Shown here one piece after another: positions 1-10,186 of a DNA stretch of 64,000 bases. The notes under the pieces are model-generated. The model did no database searches, had not been told where the DNA came from, and worked only from the letters and a program-made list of their open reading frames with translations. Source of the stretch: Otatea glauca (Eukaryota > Streptophyta > Magnoliopsida > Poales > Poaceae); NCBI GenBank assembly GCA_036346275.1, contig CM070717.1:11157178-11221177 (forward strand), given 5' to 3'. The translations under genes were made by a program, and so were the position numbers. The stretch's first letter is position 1. The number at the start of each line of letters is the position of its first letter.

Positions 1-179
1 AAAATTATGATATCAGCAATTTTTTCATCGAAAGTTCTTCCACAATATAATTTTTTGATAATTTTTCTAACATATAATTAGAAAAGGAAATGGTCAGGTG
101 TGTGTTGAAGACTGTTTAGATTCCCAAAAACAATAAGTAAAAAAGAGCATAGAGAGTATGTAGATTCAAATTTGACATG

Positions 180-180
<1 letters not shown>

Positions 181-213
<33 letters not shown>
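181..213. repeat. (TA)n/(CA)n microsatellite
   Basis: An uninterrupted run of about 13 TA units is followed by a short CA run. It sits in AT-rich sequence that would be intron 4 of the neighbouring GDSL gene. The rest of positions 1-413 is AT-rich and shows no coding signal on either strand. Confidence 0.9.
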
Positions 214-413
214 TTCTTCATTAATTTTGAGTGGAATTAATAAGATAATCTAAGAGGAGAGAAGACATGAATAATGCTCTCTCCCTTCTAAATTTTTAAG
301 TGATATGCTAGAATCCGTCCAGTACAAATATGCTTAAACCTATCTAAATTGGTTACATCAAAATTATATCATTAAAAAAAAGTCGCTTAGAAACGAACGA
401 GGGAGGAGTGTAC

Positions 414-3400
414 CGTAGGCTTCCGGTGTTTTCCCGATGTCGTCGAAGATGCCGTAAATGTTGATGTAGGTGAAATTCGCCCCCGGCAGCTTGTTGAGCT
501 GATCCACCAATGCCATCAGATTCTGGTTGAAGAGCCTGATTGCTCCGTTGATCCGCTCGTCACATGTCACGCCGTCGGCGCTCCGCCGCGCCAGCGCGTT
601 GGGGATGCACCCTACCTGCCCCACCCCAACCAGCGCCACCTTTCTGGCCCCAAACCTGTACAAAACCTGGACAAGAGAATAATCAAATCAAAAGCTCCAC
701 CAGTTTAGAAAGTCATGCTACGAGTCTGAAATGTAATTGTAATGCCAGTCATTCACGGGAATATCATGTTCAAACCTTTTGACCTTATTTGAATGGATGC
801 CAAAGATTAACAGGTCCAGGCCATGGCTGGCTATCAAGATATTGTTGAGTTTCTCTAAAAATTGATATAGTTCCGTAAAATCATTTTATTTACCATTTGA
901 GTTATTTCAAATTTGAACTAACGAGTCACTGTCGAGCCACATTAACCTTTTTTCGTTCAAAATGAACCCAATTCAATTTTAAACCTATTATCTACCGTAA
1001 TCAAATAAATTTCGATTCAAACCTTAACAAGTTATTTTACCATTGGGTTCAAGGCCTACCCTCGTACACCCAAACAATCGACCATTGGGATCCTAGCCTA
1101 CCCTGGTACACCCAAACGCGACATCGGCTTTGCGGTCAATTCAGCCCGCACAACATATTTAGGGAAAAAGTCCATATAATATTTTAAACATTACTCAAAA
1201 ACTCCCCAAACATTGAAACCGGTTATTTAGCACCCCGACTTCTCAATATTGTTCATTTAACACCTTAAGCTAGTTCTATAGGGGAAAAGTCCATATAACA
1301 CCCTGAACTTTGCTCAAAAGTCTGTCCGATACCTCAAACTTTGAAACCGGTTATCTAGCACCTCGAACTTAATTTCCAATCCTGTTCGTTTAGCACCCCA
1401 AAACTGGTTAAAAGCTTAACGTGTTAAACGAACGGGATTAGAAAGTTCATGGTGCTAGACAACCGGTTTCAAAGTTTAGGGTATCAGAGAGACTTTTGAG
1501 CAAAGTTCAAGATGTTATATGGACTTTTACCCCTACAAAACCATTTTAAGGTGTTAAACGAACGGGATTGGAATGTTCGGGATGCTAGATAACCGGTTTC
1601 AAAGTTTAAGTGGTGGACGGACTTTTAAACAAAGTTCAAGATGTTATATACTAACTTGCAGCTGCTGGGAGTACTCGGCGACGAGCTCGTTGGCGTACTG
1701 CTGCGGCGTGAAACGGCTGCCGGTCGAGTAGAACGCCGGCATGAAGTAATTGTTGAGGTAGTCGTTGCTGCCCATGCCGACGGTGAAGATGCACTTGCCG
1801 AGGTGGTCTGCGACGGAGCCCAAGTCGCCGATGATTTGCACCAGCTGCTGCACCACCAACTGGTAGTTCTCCAGCTGGCCGGTGAATGTAATCCGTGCAC
1901 CCTACAGATGTGTTTGTTTGTGTTGCAGTGTAAATGCATGATTCATTGTCAAAGAGGAGAAAACTAGAAGTTAAGCAGCTAGCCGTGTGTGTATGCGTGA
2001 ATGTTGGTAAGTACGAACCAGTTGCTGGCCGGTTTCTTCTCTGATTCCGGCGGCGGCGGAAGCGAAGTTGACACCGGTGACGAGTTGATCAATGCGCGCG
2101 CCAGCGTAAGGGGGGATGAAGTCGTTGAAGCCGAGAAGTTGAGCTGCACATAAGAGATTTAGCGGAGATGTCTCGTGCAACTACACGGATATTCCATCCA
2201 TACGACCACTAGTTATCATTATTGGAATGAAAAAAAATGAGATTGTCTTCTCATCTGTAAGTATTTTTTTTTCTTCTAAAATCTAGCTGAGTTCCAGTGC
2301 ATTGCAACGGATCTTGAACATACATATGTGAATTTCAAACAGTTCTCTAATCACGTGATCTTCCATTTATAATTGAGTAGTTTGCACTAGATCAACCATA
2401 TAAAATTGATCATGCACAAATAATCGTCAATTAGCTACCATAGTACTGCAAAGATACCTATTTGTCATGCACGAATAATTATCACTAAATCCAGAAATCT
2501 ATATGAAATTCACACCGTTCAAACAACCACATGTAACTAAAAGCCACGTGATGATACTCTCCACGGAAGATCCTTTTTACGTGAAGGTGGTTAAACAAAT
2601 CACCATTGTTACCACCTGAAATATTTGTAGGAGTAAAGGCATCAGTCAAATTTTGAAACATGGGATTTATATCCGACGGATCCCTCACCCACAAAGTTTG
2701 CCCTGCCACTCCTCTTAGGTGGCGTTTGGTTGACTGGATCAAGTTGGATGTGATATGATCATCCATGGATTTGTCCAATTATTTGGATGGATGGACGAGT
2801 TGGCTAGGGATATCCAGTTTTTGGGAATATTCCTCCTAGATTCCGGATGGATCTATCCGAAGAAAAATGCCATATGGCTTCGTCCACGCACATGCGGCTG
2901 GAGGGCGACGGGACGCGGGAGGTCAAGGCGTGGGAGGACGGCGACGCGACCCTGCAGAACGTCGGTGAGGCGCAGGAGATCGACGAGAGGCGCGGCGTGG
3001 TAGGACGGCGACGCGGCTGGAGGGCAACGCGGCAGGAGGGGAGGCGCGGGGCGGCGCGACCAGATAGGACAGCGGCGCGGGAGGAGGTGCGGAAGGAGGG
3101 GAGGAGGAGCGGGAGGAAGCGCAGCCGGCACGGGAGAGGCGCAACTGGAGGGGAGAAGGCGCGGGAAGAGGAGAGGTGCGGCACGGGAGGAAGTGCGGCT
3201 GGAGGGGAGGCGCGGCGCGGGAGGAGGCGCGGGGTGGCGTGGCTGGAGGGGAGGTACGGCGCGGAGGATTGACGGGGCTAGAGGGGTTGATAGGAGGCGC
3301 GACAAGGGGTGAGGGACGCTCATCCGTCCAACCAAACAAAAATCTGGTTGATCCTATTCACCTAACCAATCCACCCAACCAAACAGGTACTTAGATGACT

Positions 3401-4416
3401 TCAATCTTGTCAGGCTAGATAGTCATATCCCATCCAACCTTATCTATGCAACTAAACGCACCCTTAGTGGTGGAAATGGATCGGATGTGAAAAATTAAGT
3501 GGTCAAAGTACAGTCTTGTTGTTTTTAAAAGCGAAAACATCATTCCCGTCATTAGAGAGTACTTTACCATTTTTTTGGCAGAAGTAATATAAAACAAATC
3601 AGTAAGAATAATTGGCTTGCAGCAGGGACAAACTTATCGCTTTCAGGAGTCGTCTTGTTCTACCAACATGATTGACACATGCTACCATGCATCATGGTCG
3701 TTACAACCCTTTACATAATTCGCTTGACATATAAGTGCATCATCCAAAACAGATCATAATTTCATTATTTTTTATCCCCTCGAAGAATCGGAGCTTCAAA
3801 CAGGCTCTTTCTTTTTGTCTTTCTCTCTCTGTTTTTTTTATGAGAATTACAGTAAAATTTGGATGACCAATGGCTAGAAATAAACCAATTTTAGTCTCTA
3901 TTTTGCTTGAAGGCTTCTTCCGTTTTAGTCATACTAACAAACTGTTCTAAATGTATGTATATATTTGTATTAGAAAATTAAACAATGTCCGTTCGTTTAT
4001 CTAATTCAAAATGTACAGCATGCAAACTTGATGAAAGTAAGAATTGATGTGAATGCTTCATCTCAGCTTCGAGGTCAAAGCGCAGTATTATGCATCAAGC
4101 AGATTAAACATAATAACATGCTCGTAATCAATAACTAAAATAATTAGAATGGCTTACAGATGACATCGACGGTGGTGAGTCCATTGCTGAACCTTCCCGA
4201 CGGCCCGCCGGCGAAGTCGATCCCGTACGGCAGGTAGTCTGCGCGCGCCAGCGACATGATGACGTTGTTGTTTCCGTTGTCGACGAGTGAGTCTCCGAAC
4301 ACGAAGTAGCACGGTACCTGCGGCGGCGCATGGCCATTGACGACGAAGCTGAACACCGGCGCCGACGCCAAGGACGACGCAAGCAAAAGAAACCAAGCCC
4401 AGTAGTAGCACACCAT
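414..4416 (-). CDS. GDSL esterase/lipase, exons 1-4 of an expected 5 (3' end off the window)
   Basis: Secreted plant GDSL-type lipases hydrolyse esters with a Ser-Asp-His triad. Four exons read on the minus strand: 4416-4158, 2143-2019, 1901-1656 and 666-414. All have GT/AG borders and join in frame, giving 294 codons plus one base. Residues 1 to about 25 form a hydrophobic signal peptide. Block I GDSLVDNGNN holds the nucleophile Ser43. The Block II glycine lies in ASAAAGI (about 119), and Block III GSNDY starts at 172. Family members are about 360-370 residues, so roughly 70 C-terminal residues with the DxxH block are missing. Positions 1-413 do not encode them, so the last exon must lie left of the window. 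Introns 1 (2.0 kb) and 3 (1.0 kb) contain foldback transposons. The rest of intron 1 (2144-2717, 3394-4157) shows nothing recognisable. No stop or frameshift is seen, so this is probably a working gene. Confidence 0.9.
1036..1118. repeat. Short direct repeat in GDSL intron 3
   Basis: Two copies of an approximately 36-bp unit, each starting CCATTGGG and ending TACACCCAAAC, lie about 45 bp apart. The rest of 667-1160 is unremarkable intron sequence. Confidence 0.6.
1162..1650. mobile_element. Nested foldback (MITE-like) element in GDSL intron 3
   Basis: Four related arms of about 100-115 bp lie in the order 1162-1275, 1281-1395, 1421-1533 and 1551-1650. The first two point one way and the last two are their inverted complements. 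Shared words include AAAGTCCATATAA and GAAACCGGTTATCTAGCAC. The layout could come from one foldback element that duplicated, or from insertion of one copy into another. The outer right arm stops about 5 bp from the exon 3 splice donor at 1655. No clear target duplication was found, so the superfamily is not assigned. Confidence 0.75.
2718..3390. mobile_element. PIF/Harbinger-type MITE in GDSL intron 1
   Basis: The element is flanked by TTA on both sides (2715-2717 and 3391-3393). Its ends form imperfect inverted repeats built on GTTTGGTTG...TGGAT. A TWA target duplication with GTTTGG-type ends is characteristic of Tourist-like PIF/Harbinger MITEs. The interior is unusual: 2885-3310 is a GC-rich, strongly G-biased, quasi-repetitive tract dominated by GGAGG and GCGCGG words. 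Open frames on both strands of that tract are compositional and not believable genes. Confidence 0.7.
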
Positions 4417-4508
4417 TTCTTCCGTAACACGTAGAACTGTATATGCAAGCTGCTAGTGTATGTGAGATTAGTTTAAGTGGCGCACATATACGGGAGATGT
4501 GCGTGGTC

Positions 4509-4556
4509 TTGTATTTATGTACCGGACAGATGGAGTGAGAGCGAATTGGATTGGGC
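4509..4556 (-). promoter_or_regulatory. GDSL gene core promoter (TATA-like and CCAAT boxes)
   Basis: Reading on the minus strand, an ACATAAATAC TATA-like box lies at 4520-4511, about 95 bp upstream of the ATG at 4416. Two CCAAT motifs lie at 4555-4545. The end of the adjacent transposon is at 4561, so the host-derived upstream region is only about 145 bp long. Confidence 0.5.
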
Positions 4557-4560
4557 AAAG

Positions 4561-5026
4561 AGTATGCGCATCGAGATTTGAGTTTTTTTTTGCCAGACAG
4601 ATTTAGAGAATTTTTAGGGAATTTTGGAATACAGTGCAAAATACGGTTCATAATTATAAATCGATACAATATGTTTGCGTATTTACAAAAAAACCCAACC
4701 TTAGCTGGAACCTGAAAATTCGTTTATTCATATCCGAAACCTCAAAATCCGGTTTCCTCTTAACCGAATTTTGAAATTCCGGGTATGGGGGCCCACCCCA
4801 TACCCGGAATCTGAAATTTCGGTTAAGAGGAAACCGGATTTTGAGGTTTCGGGTATGAATAAACGAATTTTCAGGTTTCAGGTAAGGTTGAGTTTTTTTG
4901 TAAATACGCAAACATATTGTATCGATTTATAATTATGAACCGTATTTTGTACTGTATTCCAAAATTTCCTAAAAATTCTCTAAATCTGTCTGGCAAAAAA
5001 AAAACTCAAATCTCGATGCGCATACT
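4561..5026. repeat. Near-perfect 466-bp palindrome (outer part of left TIR)
   Basis: Two arms of about 233 bp meet at about 4793. Comparing the arms by eye shows roughly nine differences, about 96% identity. The outer tips read AGTATGCGCATCGAG and its complement. A transcript through it would fold into a long hairpin. It lies 145-610 bp upstream of the GDSL start codon. One arm has a relative at 10021-10180 in the right TIR, so it belongs to the large element. Confidence 0.9.
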
Positions 5027-5052
5027 CCCATACCCGGAAATTCAAATTTCGG

Positions 5053-5684
5053 TTAAGGCTTCTCTCCCGGGTAGAATCAGCGGCAAGGTTTAAAAATAAA
5101 ATAAGGACTCGAACGACATCGAAAAATTTTGAAATTTGTTTTGGAGGTTCCTGACAAATAAATGATATTCCCATAAAAATTTAAAATTATTATAAGATCT
5201 GAGTAATTTTTAAAAATTCAAACATTACAACTGTCCTGATAAAACGCTGGCCGACAAGTTTGAACCGAATGAAAAATGAAACAAACCAAGTTAGAAAATT
5301 TTGAAATTTTTTGTCCATGGTTATGATGCATCACGAATGTTACCATAAAATTTTATATGATGCTCAAGCTTTATGAATTTTTAAAAATTCAGACAGTGCT
5401 AGTGTCCCATGTGGCTTTTATAAGTACAGTAGCACTGTCTGAATTTTTAAAAATTTATAAAACTTGATCATCATATGAAAATTTTATGTGAATATTAGTG
5501 ATGCATCATAACCATGGACAAAAATTTCAAAAGTTTATAGTCGACCACAACTAATGTTATGAATAGTTCCCACGAAGCACTTAAATTATTTTTTGAACAT
5601 ATATAAGGGCAGATACACCGAAAATTCAGATGATAAAATAAGCAATAGATTAGACTATATTACAAGGGCATTACTATAGTGACG
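5053..5684. repeat. Left long terminal inverted repeat (inner part)
   Basis: This is the inverted complement of 9407-10020. It contains diverged units of about 150-170 bp with the recurring words TTTTGAAATTTTTTG, CATAAAATTTT, ATGATCAAGC and CCTGATAAAA. It also contains a smaller palindrome centred near 5415 whose arms share CAGACAGTGCTA. Related units stand alone at 29.5-30.3 kb. Confidence 0.85.
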
Positions 5685-5836
5685 AAATTGCTTAACGAAC
5701 TAACTAACGAAAGCACTGTTTGTCATGGTGGAACAAGTGATCGTTCCGCCTATTTGGGTAGAACGGGAATGATGTCCAACATTTTCTGCATATTACATCA
5801 CCCGTGTAAATTTTGTGATTTGGTCTCGGTCACCAC

Positions 5837-7108
5837 TCAATCCTTACTACGAAAGAACTCCCAGCTGTCATCGGTTGGGTGGCCTATGCCGTACGTCTCG
5901 GGTGTATAAGACAGAATTTTTTGGTCTTTTTTATGTTGATTTCTGCCCTCCCATATGGGCATATCATCCCGATTCCCGGCGTCCCCTATGTTAATGCCAC
6001 TCGGGTTTCCAGATGGTCTGCGTAACGCGTCAAGGATTTGTTGCGTGGTGCGGACCTCGGCCGGCTGCTTGCCCTTGTCCCTTCCTCTTCGAGAGGAGGT
6101 ACCCTCTTGCACTTCTGGTGCGTTGGCCGTTGGAAGAGACTTGCCGAGACGACCGCTCTATTTCGGCTCGCACTCCATTATATGGTGTAGGAGGTGTGTG
6201 TTGGGCTTATCCTTGTACAACCAGAAGCGTGCCCTGCAGCCAATGCAGTATGCCCGCTGTGGTCATTGAATAACACCGTAGGCGTACTCGTCGTCTGGCT
6301 TTTTTGGGCGGTAGTAGCACCACGGAGAGGGTTGCTCTCCAGTTATCCCATACAGGAAGTTTGAGATGTGGGTGGTACGTCTCCGGGTCCACCCAGTTGA
6401 AGTAGCCGCACCATTCATCCTCGGCCTAGGCGCACCGGTAGAATCTTCGATCCGCTAGATCATCGTGGCAGGTATCAACCACTGCCTACAGGCCGTGTTC
6501 GCAAAAGTCGAGGCTTTCGGGTGGCCCTTGAGGAGGTTTCTCCTTTGACTTGAGCAATTTCGCAATTTTCTTTTTGAACTCCTGTATGCGATGAACTGGT
6601 TTAGAATTACTACTTTGTGAGTGAAACATGAGTATGTCGCATGAAACTCACCGATTGGTTGGCCCCTTGCACACCGGCCCTAAACTCTGGTCGATCTAGA
6701 GCGAGGACATATCCTGACGGCCTCTCCCACTGGGTGAAGTTCTCGGGCGAAGCGGGCTTGGCGTCATGGCAGTTGTAGAAAAATTCGTAATCATGTTGTT
6801 CCGGCCCATCGATCCATTGGAAGAAGCAACACCGGTCGTTGTGCTGAGAAAAGAAAGAACGATGCATGAAATGATATCTGTATTCTCAGATTGTATGGAC
6901 ACCGAGGGTTTACCTCGTAAGGCGTGCACAACAAGAGTAGCGCGGCGGCCGTCTCTCCGTGGGTAGATTGCATCATCTTCGCCGGAAGGTTGCAGCCGTA
7001 TTTGGGTCGGGGCAAGTCTGGCAGAACTGGGGCGTCAACGCTACTGCCATCCGGGTATTCGGTGCAGGGTAAGTTTTGCTTGCTGAAGAGGCGACAGTAG
7101 AACGACAT
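5837..7108 (-). pseudogene. GRF-type zinc-finger protein gene, decayed (two fingers)
   Basis: GRF zinc fingers bind nucleic acid; members in grass genomes are often transposon-associated. Exon 1 is 7108-6914 (65 codons), exon 2 is 6843-6652 (64 codons) and exon 3 starts at 6581; all borders are GT/AG and in phase. Finger 1 spans exons 1-2 and ends with RCCFFQWIDGPE. Its first pair reads CNL where the family has CxH, so one zinc ligand is lost. Finger 2 in exon 3 has CEH, FYRC and WCGYFNWVD, hence all ligands. Exon 3 has two in-frame TAG codons (6488-6486 and 6428-6426) and a frameshift at an A-run near 6300. A basic, glycine-rich tail (6112-5837) may be the last exon. The gene had normal exon structure but is now broken. 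Confidence 0.7.
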
Positions 7109-7180
7109 CGTGCCCTAATTTGTGTAGATTCAGCTGACGTTCCTCTCTGGTTTGGCTGTGTTGGATGTGTATCCCTCGGC

Positions 7181-7191
7181 CGATTTTATAG
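7181..7191 (-). promoter_or_regulatory. TATA box of the GRF gene
   Basis: CTATAAAATCG reads on the minus strand about 75 bp before the ATG at 7108. The spacing suits a short 5' UTR and supports 7108 as the start of the gene. Confidence 0.5.
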
Positions 7192-7256
7192 TGGTGGTGA
7201 GGGGTTACTCCACACAACTACAATACTTGTCCATTTTGACGGCCTAGCATCCTCTG

Positions 7257-7399
7257 TGAAAAGCTGCGTGACGTGTCACCCATCATCAAAGCTGCACGAC
7301 CTGTCACTTTCTGAGAAAAGCTGCAAAACTTATCACCCTCTAAGAAAAGCTGCACGACGTGTCACCCATCATCAAAGCTGCACAACCTGTCACCTTCTG
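7257..7399. repeat. Tandem array, about five 28-30-bp units, upstream of the GRF gene
   Basis: Units follow the pattern AAAGCTGCACGACCTGTCAC with alternating spacer ends (CCATCATC or TTCTGAG). The array sits 65-210 bp upstream of the GRF TATA box. It could be a regulatory or terminal-type repeat of the element. Confidence 0.8.
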
Positions 7400-7454
7400 A
7401 TAGATAATCACTTGGTTGAATTGTACGAATGAATAGTGTATAATTCTTAATTGA

Positions 7455-8190
7455 TTTTGTATGAAAAGCTTATTTGAATATATCAAATCTTGTTAGATTA
7501 GGTTACTGGTTTCATATACAGATTTTTTAGGAAGATATTGGTGATATAAATATTTTAAATATAGATTTCTTCATTGTTTTCGAGTTCGTTTATGCATATT
7601 ATAACTTACGAAAAGCTTATTACTTAAGGTTGTTCAACTACTAAGAATAATATGAAAAACATAATGAAATAAGGTTATTTCTTTTGAATAAGGTAATCTA
7701 TACTTTGGTTAGCATTTCTAAACTAATTTCATGAATTTTAGTGTTTAGCTGAGTTATTATATTCATTGCTGAAAAGGCTTATATAGCATTAAAGTCTGTT
7801 ATGCAAAATCAGCAAAATGAGTGTATGAATTACCTTATCACTTAAGGGTTTTATACTAATAGGATTTTGATGAACGACAAGTGGTAAATAAAATATTTTT
7901 ATAGAATACAGTAGTATGTATCCTAAATATCATTTCTAAGCTATTTTACATGAGGTTTGCATTTAGACGAGTTATTCTACAGGCTACCGAAAAGGCTTCA
8001 ATGTTTCTAATATTCAGAAAGCTTAACGCTTAGGGTTATTTTTCTAGCGAGTTTTATATGCAAATCATAACATATTGATATTTTATTTTCAGAATTGGTA
8101 GTATATACTTTGGGGAGTATTTCTAAACCAGGTTTATAACTTTTAGTATTTAGACTAGTTATTTTATCTGTCGTTGAAAAGGCTTAAATG
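7455..8190. repeat. Diverged tandem repeats of about 150-220 bp
   Basis: An AT-rich block in which GAAAAGGCTT or GAAAAGCTT recurs near 7463, 7610, 7771, 7989 and 8176. The preceding phrases are also similar, such as CATTTCTAA...GAGTTATT. No coding potential is visible. Positions 8190-8455 hold nothing recognisable. Confidence 0.6.
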
Positions 8191-8454
8191 ATCATACAGG
8201 GAACGTTATAATGAGTCAGATTTCAATCTTTGCATAAAGTCCAGGGTATCGCTAGGACTTGTTAAAATTTTATGTATTAGTGATGTATCTTATTAAGACT
8301 TGTTGCAATATTCTAATATTGATGGATGCTGTTTGTTAACTTAAATACACTTAAGTGAAAACTAGCTAGCATCACTGTATTTCAAATTTGACCACACAAT
8401 AGTTATTTGACATGACAACTAGGTTAAAGTAATCAATACAATACACACAGCTGT

Positions 8455-8860
8455 AAAAAAATCGTCAGTGCCTCCCTCCACGTCGTCCCCCTGCCTTCTG
8501 GTGAAGTCCTCTGGGGTGTACGCTTCTAGGGCATGTGTCTCCCTCTGTCCCGCAGCCTGTGATGGCCCATGCCTCCCCATGCCTGTCGGTACATCGAAAT
8601 GCTCGTCTTGGGGAAGGAGGCCCGGTTGGAAAGTGTATTGTCCTCCGCTCGCGTGGATCCGGTTGTACCACGCACTTGCATCCTCCGTCCCTAGGGGAGC
8701 CGTATAGAGTACGTCGGCCGCTGGCTATGAGGTCCCCGCCTTGTAGGGAGGAGGTCCATGTTCTTGCACACCAAGTAGCCCAGCAGTGAAGGTAGGGGCG
8801 GACATGAAGTCGAACTCAAATCTTCGGCCTCGCTCCAGTGCTGTGTGTGACTGATGTCCG
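8455..8860 (-). pseudogene. Unidentified coding-like segment of the TIR element
   Basis: A minus-strand frame of about 130 codons stays open except for one TAG near 8745. It passes through FDFMSAPTFTAGLLG and, further on, AYTPEDFTRRQGDD. The segment is GC-rich against an AT-rich surround, as expected of an exon. I do not recognise the family. It may be another exon of a gene carried by the element or a captured fragment. The single internal stop is a C-to-T type change. Confidence 0.35.
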
Positions 8861-8906
8861 TTCCGAAGGAGTGTGATAAATGGGGCACCTCCGGTGGTGC
8901 GGAAGT

Positions 8907-9362
8907 GTTAAGGAACCTCGCTATCGAATAGTCCAGGGTTCCCGAACAGATCTGAAGTGGAGAATAGAGGGGGAGAAAGATGAACACAGAATATAGGGAG
9001 GACCGGCGAGAGAACTCTTTATTGCTTTTTAATTGTCTGTACAATGGGGACCCCTCCTCCTTATATAGTAGTTGCCTAGGGTTTTGGCTAAGGGACCATC
9101 GTGGACCTATATGGGCCACATGGTTTCCCAACAGAAAGGACCAGGTTCTTCGTCATGTTGTGCGAAGGCCTCAGCTGGTACTTCAACGGGGGACAGAACG
9201 ACGTCGCGATGAATGACTCGATGCATGGGACGTGGATGCACGACGTCTGGTGTCGTGCACGTCAGCACCGGAGGGACGGCTGGTGCAGGACCGCCTGGCC
9301 TGTGAGCTACGAGCAGGGTCCATGCGAGCATCTTCGTAGCTGCGGGCGGGAGGACGTGACAT
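8907..9362 (-). other. Possible promoter or solo-LTR-like segment with TATA box
   Basis: On the minus strand this reads TGTCACGTCC ... CTTAACA. It holds a CTATATAAGGAGGAGGGG TATA region (9068 down to about 9050) and an AATAAAG about 45 bp further on. This layout resembles a short LTR, or the promoter of the segment at 8455-8860. No target duplication or primer-binding site was found, so both readings stay open. Confidence 0.3.
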
Positions 9363-9410
9363 GTCCTCCCACCCGCAGCTACGAAGATGCTCGCATGGAT
9401 CCTGCTCGTC
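9308..9410. repeat. Short hairpin at the inner edge of the right TIR
   Basis: Two arms of about 50 bp, sharing ACGAAGATGCTCGCATGG and its complement, meet at about 9359. It lies immediately inside the inner border of the right terminal repeat (9407). Confidence 0.85.
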
Positions 9411-10185
9411 ACTATTGTAATGCCCTTGTAATATAATCTAATCTATTGCTTATTTTATCATCTGAACTTTCGGTGTATGTGCCCTTATATATGTTCAACA
9501 AATAATTTAAGTGTTTCGTGTGAACTATTCATAACATTAGTTGTGGTCGACTATAAAATTTTGAAATTTTTTGTCCATGGTTATGATGCATCACTAATGT
9601 TCTCATAAAATTTTCATATGATGATCAAGCTTTATAAATTTCTAAAAATTCAGACAGTGCTACTGTACTAATAAAAACCATATCGGACACTAGCACTGTC
9701 TGAATTTTTAAAAATTCATAAAGCTTGATCATTATATACAAATTTTATGGTAACATTATTGTTGCATCATAACCATGAATAAAAAATCTCAAAATTTTCT
9801 AACTTGGTTTGTTTCATTTTTCATTCGGTTCAAACTTGTCGGCCAGTGTTTTATCAGGACAGTTATAATGTTTGAATTTTTAAAAATTACTCAGATCTTA
9901 TAATCATTTCAAATTTTTATGAAAATATCATTGATTTGTCAGGAACTTCCACAAAAAATTTCAAAAGTTTTTGACGTCGTTTGAGTCCTAATTTTATTTT
10001 TAAACCTTGCCGCTAATTCTACCCGGAATTTCAAAATTCGGTTAAGAGGAAGCCGGATTTTGAGATTTCGGGTATGAATAAACGAATTTTCAGGTTCCGG
10101 TTAAGGTTGGTTTTTTTGTAAATACACAAACATATTGTATCGATTTATAATTACGAACTGTATTTTGTACTATACTATAAAATTT
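9407..10185. repeat. Right long terminal inverted repeat
   Basis: This is the inverted complement of 5053-5684, extended by a match of 10021-10180 to one arm of the left palindrome. Compared with the left end it lacks about 270 bp between two ACCCGG words, so one half of the terminal palindrome is absent here. Confidence 0.85.
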
Positions 10186-10186
10186 C

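Larger units (their letters stand above)
4561..10185. mobile_element. Large element with long terminal inverted repeats carrying a GRF zinc-finger gene
   Basis: Sequence at 5053-5684 reappears as its inverted complement at 9407-10020, and further outward parts also match (left palindrome arm against 10021-10180). The element is about 5.6 kb. Between the repeats lie a decayed two-finger GRF gene, tandem repeats and a second coding-like segment. Long, internally repetitive TIRs resemble foldback or Mutator-like elements, but I see no transposase and no confirmed target duplication. The right end looks truncated or deleted relative to the left. Superfamily assignment is an inference; the inverted-repeat architecture is seen directly. 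Confidence 0.7.

Noticed and set aside
2847..3339. Open frames of up to 160 codons on both strands
   Set aside because: G-rich quasi-repeat inside a MITE; overlapping frames on both strands, no domain, no plausible promoter.
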